64,000 nucleotides of DNA from Synechococcales cyanobacterium C42_A2020_086 (GTDB taxonomy: Bacteria > Cyanobacteriota > Cyanobacteriia > Elainellales > Elainellaceae): assembly GCA_015272325.1 (NCBI GenBank), contig JACYLU010000002.1, positions 62,001 through 126,000 of the forward strand, in the 5' to 3' direction. Made by a program: the position numbers and the translations under genes. Positions 9,828-18,700 of the stretch are shown piece by piece. The notes under the pieces were generated by a model. It did no database searches and had not been told where the DNA came from. It saw only the letters and a program-made list of their open reading frames with translations. Position 1 is the stretch's first letter, and each line of letters starts with the position of its first letter.

Positions 9828-10520
9828 TCAAAGATGAATCTGGCTCAAGATTACCCGTAGCCGGTCATAGTCATCTTTTAATAAAACGCTAAGAGTTCGT
9901 CCGGCAGCAACTAACCAGTCGCGGTCGGCTTGCCGCAAACGGTAGATTTCCCGAATGGCAGCCGCTGCCAAGCTATCCACCGGAGCACCCGTCACCTGCA
10001 GCAGAGTCCGCAGAAAGTCGAGTTGCTCGCTAAAGCGAATTACATCCTCTGGTTCGCAGTAGTACACAGCCTGGTGAACCTGCGGAGGACGAGGCGGTAG
10101 ATGCTGATAGATAGTATTGCTCAGAGTATTGCTCGGTGCTGATGGGTCCTGCCTAGCTCCATTCTGCGGCATTTGGAGCGGTTGAAACCCCACTATAGCC
10201 GCTCGAAATTCTGTCTTGAGCATGGCAAAAATCTGCGGCTGCTGCTCCTGAAGCTCTTGCAGCGATAGCCCCAGCGCCCTTGCCCGATGCACCGAGTCGA
10301 TGGGGCTAGTGGTGGCATGATAGACGACCGCATAGATACAATTGCCAGACTCTTCATCCGTCGCTTTTACCCAACTGCCAAAGGGGGGCATCACCGCAAA
10401 GCTGAGATCATCCGGCTCTAAGCACTGTGCCAAGAATTCGCTCGTAGCCGTTTCAATCACCTCTGCAATGTGGTCAGGGCGGCGATTCTGCGAACTAAAC
10501 TGAGGCAGCGGCAAGCGCAT
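9828..10520 (-). CDS. conserved cyanobacterial protein, HAS-barrel-like
   Basis: A 230-residue soluble protein. The N-terminal 85 residues resemble the HAS-barrel that precedes HerA-type ATPases (LSFAVMPPFGSWVKATDE, then IYAVVYHATTSPIDSVHRAR), a small beta-barrel used for protein contacts. A Gln/Pro-rich linker (about 118-145) follows, then a helical C-terminus (VIRFSEQLDFLRTLL, AAIREIYRLRQADRDWLV). No ATPase motif is present and no herA/nurA gene is nearby, so a role in DNA-end processing cannot be assumed. It lies 90 bp upstream of... in transcription order ndhS is downstream in coordinate but upstream in reading, so rodA-ndhS-this gene run on the same strand. Confidence 0.6.
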   Translation of the reverse strand: MRLPLPQFSSQNRRPDHIAEVIETATSEFLAQCLEPDDLSFAVMPPFGSWVKATDEESGNCIYAVVYHATTSPIDSVHRARALGLSLQELQEQQPQIFAMLKTEFRAAIVGFQPLQMPQNGARQDPSAPSNTLSNTIYQHLPPRPPQVHQAVYYCEPEDVIRFSEQLDFLRTLLQVTGAPVDSLAAAAIREIYRLRQADRDWLVAAGRTLSVLLKDDYDRLRVILSQIHL

Positions 10521-10610
10521 GAAGACTAGTTAGTGCTTGTCTGAATGATTTGAGTGATTGCAGCAACTGGCTAGCCATATTGGCTATGAAGTTAGCTTAT
10601 AACTGGTTGA

Positions 10611-10805
10611 CTATTTCTTGGCGCGGCCAGCAGTAGCGTCTACCAGTTCTAGCTCTGAGAGCCGGAACGTGACGAGCTTATCCCAGTTGCCGCCCTCAAA
10701 CAGGACAGCTGCCGTACCGCTGCTGATGCGCTGCACCAATCCCTGATATCCATAGTAGATATCGTTTCTGTTTTTAACTCGAACTGCTGAACCCGGCAGA
10801 ATCAT
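10611..10805 (-). CDS. ndhS: NAD(P)H-quinone oxidoreductase subunit NdhS
   Basis: A 64-residue protein matching NdhS almost end to end: [18 protein letters not shown], then [18 protein letters not shown] and [17 protein letters not shown]. NdhS has an SH3-like fold and forms part of the ferredoxin-docking site of the photosynthetic NDH-1 complex on the thylakoid membrane, where it supports cyclic electron flow. The length is typical. It is a stand-alone small gene between rodA and the HAS-barrel-like gene, all on the minus strand, with 171 bp separating it from the rodA stop. Confidence 0.92.
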   Translation of the reverse strand: MILPGSAVRVKNRNDIYYGYQGLVQRISSGTAAVLFEGGNWDKLVTFRLSELELVDATAGRAKK

Positions 10806-10976
10806 GACATCGGCTATCCTTCATGTTGTCTTTCCTTAGCTTAAAGCATCCGTTACCCCAGACGCGATAGGAATTCACGATGCCCGCAATAGGTCATGGT
10901 TCACAATCCAGGTTTTGGGAATGAACCAGCCGCCAACCAACCGGCACGGGGCTAAGATCAACCAGCGATTCCCAGT

Positions 10977-12233
10977 TTAAAACTTCAGCCGATGACGGTA
11001 GTTGTTGACCGATTCCACAATTCCTAGGGCAATAAAATTGGTCAGCAGTGCAGAGCGCCCATAGCTGAGCCAAGGCAGCGGAATCCCCGTTACGGGAGCT
11101 AGTCCAATGGTCATGCTGATATTGATAAACACCTGAAACACAATCATTGACAATACGCCAATAGCCAGCAGCGAACCAAAATTATCCTTAGCGTTTTGGG
11201 CAATCATCACTAGCCGCAGACAAATCAGCCAAAACACCAGCAGCGTAATCATACAACCGACAAACCCAAACTCTTCCCCAATCGCTGAGAAGATAAAGTC
11301 GGTATGCTGCTCAGGAATGAAGTTGAGCTGGGTTTGCGTGCCTTGATTTAAGCCGCGCCCAAACAGCTTGCCAGCACCAATCGCAATGCGGGACTGAATC
11401 AGGTGGTAGCCTCCTCCAAGGGGATCTTTGTCGGGATCGAGAAACAGGGTCAGGCGGTCCCGTTGGTAGGCTTTCAAGACATGATCCCAGACAAAGTCAC
11501 CCAAGCCACCGGCAATCAAGTTGATCACAGCCACCGTGAAGCTACTCGTCAACGGCCAGGGCAAGGTTCGCCAAGCAATGAGCACCATGAGAGCAACCCA
11601 AGCAAACCAGCCCGGCAGAAATACACTAAACAGAATGGCGGAGGCAATCGGTGCAATTAATAGGATCAACCAACCCGGATTAGCATTGCCCCAGTAGAGC
11701 ATTCCTAAGGTAATGGCACCAAACACAAGCGACGTTCCCAAATCGGGCTGTAGCAAAATCAGTATCCAGGGCACTGCCACAATAGCTAGGGTTTTACCAA
11801 CCATCGGCAGCGACTTGGCTCCCTGCTCATGCAGGACTGCCGCCAGTGTAATGATCATGGCTACCTTGGCGAACTCGGATGGCTGGAGGTTGAAGTTACC
11901 AATTGTGATCCAGCTTTGGGCACCATTAGCCGTAGTGCCAATGAAAATCACTGACAGCAAGACAAGATTGGTGACGATATAGATAATCCATCGCCACTGC
12001 ATCAGGTTCTCGTAGCGCCAGCGAGCAAGGATGAGGGTCAAAATCACTCCAATTCCCCCCGTAATCCAGTGCTGCCACCAAATCGTTGTTCCCAGATGCA
12101 GCTCTGCACTGCGAATGGCAATGCCGCCAAAACACGTTAAGCCAATCGGCAGCAAGAATAACAACCAGTCCAATTCCTGCCAGGGCTGGAGGATAGCCTT
12201 CCAACTAATGCGACTGAGAGATTTATGCAGCAT
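10977..12233 (-). CDS. rodA: peptidoglycan glycosyltransferase RodA (FtsW/RodA/SpoVE family)
   Basis: A 418-residue polytopic membrane protein with about ten hydrophobic segments. SEDS-family landmarks include GAQSWITIGNFNLQPSEFAK (about residues 103-122), the periplasmic loop YQRDRLTLFLDPDKDPLGGG with QSRIAIGAGKLFGRG, the IPEQHTDFIFSAIGEEFGF motif, and the C-terminal TGIPLPWLSYGRS. RodA polymerises glycan strands for lateral wall growth together with a class B PBP; the DPDKDPLGGGYH form favours RodA over FtsW. No PBP2 or mreBCD gene is adjacent. The upstream neighbour on the same strand is the Mrp ATPase, 194 bp away. Confidence 0.92.
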   Translation of the reverse strand: MLHKSLSRISWKAILQPWQELDWLLFLLPIGLTCFGGIAIRSAELHLGTTIWWQHWITGGIGVILTLILARWRYENLMQWRWIIYIVTNLVLLSVIFIGTTANGAQSWITIGNFNLQPSEFAKVAMIITLAAVLHEQGAKSLPMVGKTLAIVAVPWILILLQPDLGTSLVFGAITLGMLYWGNANPGWLILLIAPIASAILFSVFLPGWFAWVALMVLIAWRTLPWPLTSSFTVAVINLIAGGLGDFVWDHVLKAYQRDRLTLFLDPDKDPLGGGYHLIQSRIAIGAGKLFGRGLNQGTQTQLNFIPEQHTDFIFSAIGEEFGFVGCMITLLVFWLICLRLVMIAQNAKDNFGSLLAIGVLSMIVFQVFINISMTIGLAPVTGIPLPWLSYGRSALLTNFIALGIVESVNNYRHRLKF

Positions 12234-12427
12234 GGACTCCGGAGAAAGCGTGAGTTGGATTCAGGATGAAATTCCCGTTGGGGGAAGGATTCTGTTAACG
12301 AGGACTCTGATAATCCTTACGTGATTGCAGAAGAACGCTCCACAATCAGACCCTTGCACTCAGGATACACCGTGCCCAACCTGGCACATCCTCAGTGTCT
12401 AGGGAAGTGAGACTACCGTGCATGCCC

Positions 12428-13498
12428 TCATGCCAGTGCAGCGACAGACACCCGAGCTGCAATCTGCTGTGCGATAGCTGTAAGCGCTTTTGCAGAGGCA
12501 GAATCAGGACGTTCCACCACAATTGGGATTCCCCGATCGCCACCTTCACGCAGGGGCATTTCTAACGGTACACAGCCAAGCAGCGGCAGCCCAAGCTCTT
12601 GAGCGGTTTTCTCTCCGCCGCCTGAACCAAACAGGTCATACTGCCGATCGGGTAAATCGGGCGGTACGAAGTAGCTCATGTTTTCTACAATGCCTAGCAC
12701 AGGAACCTGCATCTGCTGAAACATACGCAGCCCACGACGAGCATCCATCAGAGCTACCGTTTGCGGTGTAGTCACAATCACCGCCCCAGCCATGGGCACC
12801 GCTTGCGCCAGCGTTAGCTGAGCATCTCCTGTCCCAGGTGGCATATCGACAATTAGATAATCAAGCTCGCCCCACTGCACTTGGTAGAGAAACTGCCGAA
12901 TGATGCCATTTAGCATGGGTCCCCGCCAGATGACCGGTTGATCCGGGTCTATTAGAAACCCCATTGACACCAGTTTGACCCCATAGTTAAACGCCGGTTC
13001 TAGGACTTCGCCTTGAGCGCCCTGCTGGACCATTACCTTTGCGTCGGCTAGTCCGAGCATCGTAGGGGCGTTGGGGCCGTAGATATCAGCGTCAATGAGT
13101 CCTACTTTGGCTCCAGCCTGGGCCAAGGCAACGGCGACATTGACAGCAACCGTGCTTTTGCCAACACCACCTTTACCGCTAGAAACTGCCAAAATATTTT
13201 TTACCCCTGCCACGCCTGTCCGATCGGGTAATGCCTTCTGCTGAGGGGTTTCGGCCGTGACGTCAACCGTTACCGTTTCTACACCAGGCAGGGTTTTCAC
13301 AGCGCGCTCGCAGTCTTCTACGATAAACTGCCGTAGCGGGCAGGCAGGAGTCGTTAACACGAGGGTAAAGCGGATATCCCCTCCTGTGACTTCGACATTC
13401 CGGATCATGTTCAGCTCCACCAAGCTCTTCCGGAGTTCAGGATCTTGGACAGGACGTAAAACCTCCAAGACCGCACTGGCATCAAGCGTTTGCAGCAT
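12428..13498 (-). CDS. mrp: Mrp/ApbC family iron-sulfur carrier P-loop ATPase
   Basis: A 356-residue member of the Mrp/NBP35 family, which binds and passes on Fe-S clusters in the cytoplasm. Residues 1-90 are an MIP18/DUF59 domain (VLEVLRPVQDPELRKSLVEL, with the TTPACPLR cysteine). The deviant Walker A is AVSSGKGGVGKSTVAVNVA (about residues 104-122), with Walker B DYLIVDMPPGTGD. The CxxC that normally holds the cluster near the C-terminus is not evident. The ATG at 13498 is preceded by GGAG eight bases upstream; an 18-residue longer frame to 13552 is less likely. Unrelated to the Mrp antiporter genes at 27-31 kb despite the shared name. Confidence 0.92.
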   Translation of the reverse strand: MLQTLDASAVLEVLRPVQDPELRKSLVELNMIRNVEVTGGDIRFTLVLTTPACPLRQFIVEDCERAVKTLPGVETVTVDVTAETPQQKALPDRTGVAGVKNILAVSSGKGGVGKSTVAVNVAVALAQAGAKVGLIDADIYGPNAPTMLGLADAKVMVQQGAQGEVLEPAFNYGVKLVSMGFLIDPDQPVIWRGPMLNGIIRQFLYQVQWGELDYLIVDMPPGTGDAQLTLAQAVPMAGAVIVTTPQTVALMDARRGLRMFQQMQVPVLGIVENMSYFVPPDLPDRQYDLFGSGGGEKTAQELGLPLLGCVPLEMPLREGGDRGIPIVVERPDSASAKALTAIAQQIAARVSVAALA

Positions 13499-13567
13499 CG
13501 TGTTCTCCACCCTGGCAGCTTTACCTAGGGATAGTTGAGTATTAATTCTCAATCATTCATTTTAGCT

Positions 13568-14167
13568 TTAGCCCAGGCCCGAGAAACGCGGCACAGTGGT
13601 CAGCAAAGGTGCAATCTGTTCAAGGGTAACGATTAGTAGCAGCCCAACCAGCCAATCTAGGCCGGGGGAGTAGCGAGATTTGGGCGCAGCATCTGGTAAA
13701 GCTTGCTCCTGCTCTACTGCGTGGGCCAACTCGCTGGCAACGCGCGCAGCATAGGGGCGGATAATAGACCAGATTAACGGCGAGAGCCAGCCTCGTAACG
13801 TCACTGAGTAGGAAACCCGAGTACCGCAGACTGTAGATTCAATTCGATACGTCACTCGCTCCTCGACCCCTGGAATCGCCAAGACCCGCACGCTCAACAG
13901 CTCGTTGGGGAGTACTCGCTCCACGAAAATCTTGATGGGAATAGGAAACAGGCGGCTGACTGCGCGATAAATTAAACCGGGTTTAGGAATTAACCCATAG
14001 GGAACATTAGTTCTGACCAAGAGAGGATGCCAGGACACATCAGCCAAATTCACCACTTTGCCCCACACATCATCCGCTGAAGCAGAGCTGAGAACCTGAT
14101 AGGTTCCTACTAGAGGAGGAACTTGAATGGGGTTGTAATGGATGAATCGAGACCAGAAGCTCAGCAT
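13568..14167 (-). CDS. SRPBCC-family protein with C-terminal membrane anchor
   Basis: About 199 residues. The N-terminal 150 resemble the START/SRPBCC hydrophobic-ligand fold: YQVLSSASADDVWGKVVNLA and VSWHPLL at the start, a beta-rich middle (LLSVRVLAIPGVEERVTYRI, TRVSYSVTLRG), and a long closing helix (RPYAARVASELAHAVEQEQA). A hydrophobic stretch at about 170-190 (DWLVGLLLIVTLEQIAPLL) could anchor it in a membrane. The ligand is unknown. I chose the ATG at 14167 because AGGAG lies ten bases upstream; the ATG at 14185 is an alternative. It lies 69 bp upstream of mrp on the same strand. Confidence 0.68.
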   Translation of the reverse strand: MLSFWSRFIHYNPIQVPPLVGTYQVLSSASADDVWGKVVNLADVSWHPLLVRTNVPYGLIPKPGLIYRAVSRLFPIPIKIFVERVLPNELLSVRVLAIPGVEERVTYRIESTVCGTRVSYSVTLRGWLSPLIWSIIRPYAARVASELAHAVEQEQALPDAAPKSRYSPGLDWLVGLLLIVTLEQIAPLLTTVPRFSGLG

Positions 14168-14399
14168 CGCAAAGCATCTCCTCATAGCCGACCAAGGGGT
14201 GCATGCCGTAGCGCATGCTCAACGTTCATCAAAATCGTCAGATTCAGTAGATTCAGTTTAATTTCGGCTGCAGCAACGATCTTGCCTGAGAAAGGCATTT
14301 TGACGAGTTTCTAACAGGTTTAGCAAACTCACTACGACCAAGTAGATCCTACTATTCTAATCTACGTAATCTGAAATACACGCAATACAAAGCAAGTCC

Positions 14400-14430
14400 T
14401 TTACATTCAGCTGGATACAGCTTCTATAAT
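14400..14430 (+). promoter_or_regulatory. promoter for rpmB
   Basis: A perfect TATAAT at 14425-14430 follows a -35-like TTTACA (14400) or TTACAT (14401) at 18-19 bp, 44 bp before the rpmB ATG. The -10 is strong, the -35 weak. Confidence 0.55.
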
Positions 14431-14474
14431 GGGAGATTGTGTCCATCCACCGCAGAAGAATCCTGAAGAATCCT

Positions 14475-14711
14475 ATGGCTCGCAAATGTGATTTGACCCA
14501 TAAGCAGGCAAACAATGCCTACGCAATTTCCCACTCTCATCGTCGTACGAAGAAACTCCAGGGGGCAAACCTACAGGAGAAACGAGTTTGGTGGCCCCAG
14601 GGTAAGCGCTGGGTTAAACTGCGGCTCTCGACCAAGGCTATCAAAACCTTAGAGCGCAATGGCTTAGCAGCGATGGCTAAAGAAGCAGGAATCGATCTGA
14701 GCAAGTACTGA
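14475..14711 (+). CDS. rpmB: 50S ribosomal protein L28
   Basis: A 78-residue L28, the normal bacterial length. It starts [20 protein letters not shown] and continues with the basic [19 protein letters not shown] segment and [18 protein letters not shown], ending in LSKY. It sits on the large ribosomal subunit near the E site. I chose ATG 14475; the frame is open for 12 more codons upstream but that part contains the promoter and no L28-like sequence. Cys4 is present but the paired cysteines of zinc-binding L28 forms are not. A terminator candidate lies 205 bp downstream. Confidence 0.96.
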   Translation: MARKCDLTHKQANNAYAISHSHRRTKKLQGANLQEKRVWWPQGKRWVKLRLSTKAIKTLERNGLAAMAKEAGIDLSKY

Positions 14712-15742
14712 TTCTCTGAGAAAGCACTGAAACCAGCATCCCAGAACTTCCAGAATGCCTCAAGTGCAGCTCAGCTAGCAGCAGGGGACTGACACTCCTT
14801 GGTCATCTTTCAGAATTGAGAAGAGACTCGAACTCAATCTCAGCTGCTCTATTCTAGATGCAGCTCTTGCTTGGCTCCACTAGGGGCAGTGATTTTGATC
14901 ATAACCAATCGCGTTGGAGGCAGGCAATTTGCGCTTGCCTCTTTTAGCAGGTCTTTTTGCAGTAATTTCTTGCCTAACTACTCGTTTCTCCCCATGCTCC
15001 GTCCTTTCTTCCGCTAATCACTTCGAGAGCAAAGGGACCTTCAAGCCAAACGTTGCAGCGAAAACTCCTCATCTGCTTTGGGTTGGGGTGTAGATTGCTT
15101 CTGCGTAGCGGTGGGCAATTCGGGTAGGGTCCGTCGCGCGGAAACATCAAACTAATAGAGTTAGGACAAATAGGTTAAATTTAGTTCAAAGAAGGAAAAA
15201 TTCATCCTCACTTCCTGATCGGTTTTAGCCAACAGATGGGCATTCTGGAATCCTGAGATCAGTGTGTTCTTACGAAACAGAAAATACCGAGTTGGCAAGG
15301 TTACAAATTCAAGATAGATTCAGGGTGCCTCGTCTTTGCTAAGAATGTCGCTTTGTGCAGTCAGGTGTATTTAGGTTCGGTGTCCCCCAAGGCGTTTAGC
15401 CTAAGCGTATCTAGCAGTCCAACTAGAGTAAATCAACTGGTGATGCAATTGGAACGTAAAGCAATTAGCAAGTAATGCAACTTTAGGGATTGCTGCGGTG
15501 GGCTAAGTCCAGAACCGAGTCGGCCACTCGTCCTGAGTCGGTTTGATAATCTGGCTGTTTTCCTGTTGATACAGTGTGCTGCGAGTTGAGATGACTCCAA
15601 CCCATCAGTTTAATCTATCGATTTAATCAATTAGTTCAGTCCATCCATTGCTAGCAACTTCTGGCACCCTCAAGAACAGTGCCAATGCGTTGACTCTGCA
15701 TCTCGCATCTTTCTTCGAGCAGATAAGACAGGTAAAGCTGTT
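14712..15742. other. 1-kb non-coding stretch between rpmB and hpsA
   Basis: About 1,030 bp with no convincing open frame on either strand. It contains a terminator-like hairpin at 14917-14945. A TTGACT at 15690 could be a -35 for hpsA, but no -10 follows at proper spacing. I checked by eye for tRNA, RNase P, tmRNA, SRP RNA and riboswitch landmarks and saw none. The length before a developmentally regulated cassette suggests a long leader or complex regulation; that is inference. Confidence 0.5.
14917..14945 (+). terminator. Rho-independent terminator after rpmB
   Basis: GAGGCAGG (14917-14924) pairs with CTTGCCTC (14934-14941), 8 bp with one G-T pair and a 9-nt loop, followed at once by TTTT. 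It is 205 bp after the rpmB stop on the same strand. Confidence 0.6.
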
Positions 15743-18700
15743 ATGTCCACCCCCAAGATAATCAGGGCCGCTCAAATTCTCATGCGGCAGGTTCATCGAG
15801 GTACCCAAACCGTCCTGAAAGGGCTGGTTCGCTGGCTGTTGCGAGGTTTGTTGACCCTCGGTAAAACCATTGGTCAACCGCCGTTTGTTTCCAAGGCAGG
15901 GTTTGTCTTGCCCACCACCGTGCTGCTGTTGCTGGTCGTCGTACTCACCGTGGGGGCCATTAGCTACCGCACCTTCACCCGATCTCAGCAGGCCATCACT
16001 GAGCGACAACAGCAGGTGATCTACAATGCGGCAACTCCGGCAATCGATCGCGCCAAAGCCAAAATTGAGTTTTTGTTTGATCCCAAAAAAGATCCCCGAG
16101 GGGGCGGGGTCCCCTCGCAGCGGCAGTTGCTGGGCATGATGCTCAACGATGGGCGCGATCTAGGGGGCGGGTTCCGGGTGCGCCCTTACCCCAGCCCAGA
16201 GGTTAACCCGTACCGCTTCCCAGATGAAACGCCTCTCGACCTCAATGGTGACGGCGCAACAGACACGGCCTGGCGCTACCGAGTGGATCTCAACGGCGAT
16301 GGGCAGATAGATCCGGAAGGTCCTGAGAGTCGCGATGGGTGGGCAGCCTACTCGATCATTTTTGAAGCTCCGCGTAACGCCAGTGCGCTGCGCGATTCAC
16401 GCAATGACCCGAACCGTCCTAACCAGGGTTGGCAACAGCGGGCACGCTTGCTACAGGTGAGGAATGCTCCTCTCAGCAACGCTACTCAGGTCAATGCCAC
16501 CTGCCAGCGAGGAGATGCCGGTCGAGAAGTAGTTCCGGCAATTAACGGAGACGGCTGGTTTCCTGATCAGCGCAACACCACCAAGGTGCGGAAAAACTTC
16601 CAGGTCAATGCCTATGTGGTGCCTGACAATCCCACGGGTACAATTGCCACCTTGGAGTTTCAGCAAGATCGAGAAGCTACCCAAGGCTTCAAATGGGCAG
16701 CTTGGTTCCGCAATGACCTCGAAATTTATCCCGGTCCTCAGTTCAACTGGAATGGGGCCATGCACAGCGAGGGGAACCTGATCATCGGTGCTGGCGATAT
16801 CCGCTTCCGTGGATTTCTGATCAGCTCGCCCAACTCCTGTATTAACAGCAAAGATGCGTCTGAGATCACGGTCCGCAAGATTGAGCAGGGAAACGCAGAA
16901 TCTGACATTCCTGCCTTTAGTGGTCGTTTCATTACCGGCACTATTCGAGATAACACGTTTGCAGGCGAACCTCGATTTGATATTCAGGATGGGACGCAAA
17001 TTCAAACATTAACCATGCGGCCCAATCAAGACTCGGTGGAACCGAATGGGCTGGACCCTATTGATTTTGCGCTAGAGCCAGTCGCCTTACAAACGCAAGA
17101 TATCTCGAAGCCTCGTAACCCAGATGTTACGCCAGATACGAATATTGACGGTGCCTGGGTGGCAGGACAGCTCAATAGCAATGGTCAAGGACGGATGCGC
17201 TCAGCAACTGAGGTATCTACCCCCTATTTGGATGACAGCTTCCGAGCCGATAACCGCTGGGGGCCCTATCCCCGCTGGGGACGCGAGCGCAAGAAGATCA
17301 ATGCCGATGGTGATGTCAAAATTGGCTTTCAGATCGAGGGCAACCTAGAGCTGATTGGTAACGACCCAGCTCCTGGAGCAGATAGCGAAAATGTCGGCTT
17401 GGATGGTTACTGGGAGCGCCGTGCTCGTCGTGAAGGTCTGCGTCTGATTGTCGGGCAGCGGCTCGAACTAGGTGATCCGGCTGGATGGGGTGGTCCTGGC
17501 GGCGGTACAGGCAGTGTGCCCATTAGTTTAGAGAATGAACCGCTTCGGCCTTGGCAGGCAGGCTGCACTAGCGGTCGTTGCAATGAAGAGCGGCAGCGCA
17601 AAACCCTTTGGGATAACCTAGCGGCAGTGCAAGCCACGGCGGTCTACCACAACGCCACCGACACCACCCCGGAAGCCCGAGACTTCCCCGATGCTTGCCT
17701 AGTAACCACAGTTCATCCCGGTACGCCGACCACCCTGGATCGCAGTGCCACCTTCGAGAACCTGGCCTTTGGTTTCGACGCAGCGATTCCTGGCTACCCC
17801 AATCAGGTGATCACCGACTTTTTCCGAGGACGCGGCACCAACGGCTGGGAGTTTAGCGTGCCACCCGAATCTGAATTCCGCAACCCCAGCAGTAACCTGA
17901 TGACCGCACTGAAGAATCTGGCCTACTTCGCTGGCGATCCCAAGGGAGGTGCTCCCTCCTTTACCCCGGAACAGGTCGGTGGGGATGTGCATCCCTTCCC
18001 AAGTATGGCCATGTGGGGCGACTTCTCGATGCTGCGTCGTGTGTTGCAGGAGCTGCAAACCACTAGCTATGACCAGCTCAGCCCTGCCGATAAAACAACT
18101 CTGCACACCGCAGGCTGTACCCTCGGCATGTTGGCCTACAACCTGGACTACTTGGAAAAACTGGATTTGGCCAATCCTGCTCTGCGGCCGCTGCTCGGCT
18201 TCAAAGACAGCGAACTTTCTGCCCCTAATGATCCCAACGCTAGTATTGGGCTGCGGGGCCGCATTCGCGTGCTAGATGCCATCATCAACGCACCAACCGC
18301 AGCAGCAGTGACCACCCTGGTGAACGCGCTGCCTGTTGATTCTCGACCGCCTACAGCACTACGCAACAACATCCGCAATACGGCTACCCAAATGGGAATT
18401 CTGGCTTGGAATCTTAAGGGATCTAATAATCCAGAAACCTATGTGCGGCTGCTAGAGCGCTGGCGAGATGATGCCGAGACGTCCGCTGCCGCGAAAAACC
18501 AGCTCAACCAGGAGATTTTGCTAGCGCAGCTCATCATCACCAAGCAGCAAGTGGCTCGGGACCGTACCTTTGGATTTAGAGGCAGCTATGGGGATGCGAC
18601 AGGTATCGGTATTGCCGACAACCTCTACTCTATTGCTCCGCTAGGCGATTGCGGTGGGTTGAATACAACCGGCTGGTTGACTGAAGCTCCTGTTCCAGGC

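Noticed and set aside
15100-15170. GC-rich patch upstream of hpsA considered as riboswitch or small RNA
   Set aside because: No match to cobalamin, c-di-GMP or Yfr1 landmarks; pairing is not convincing.
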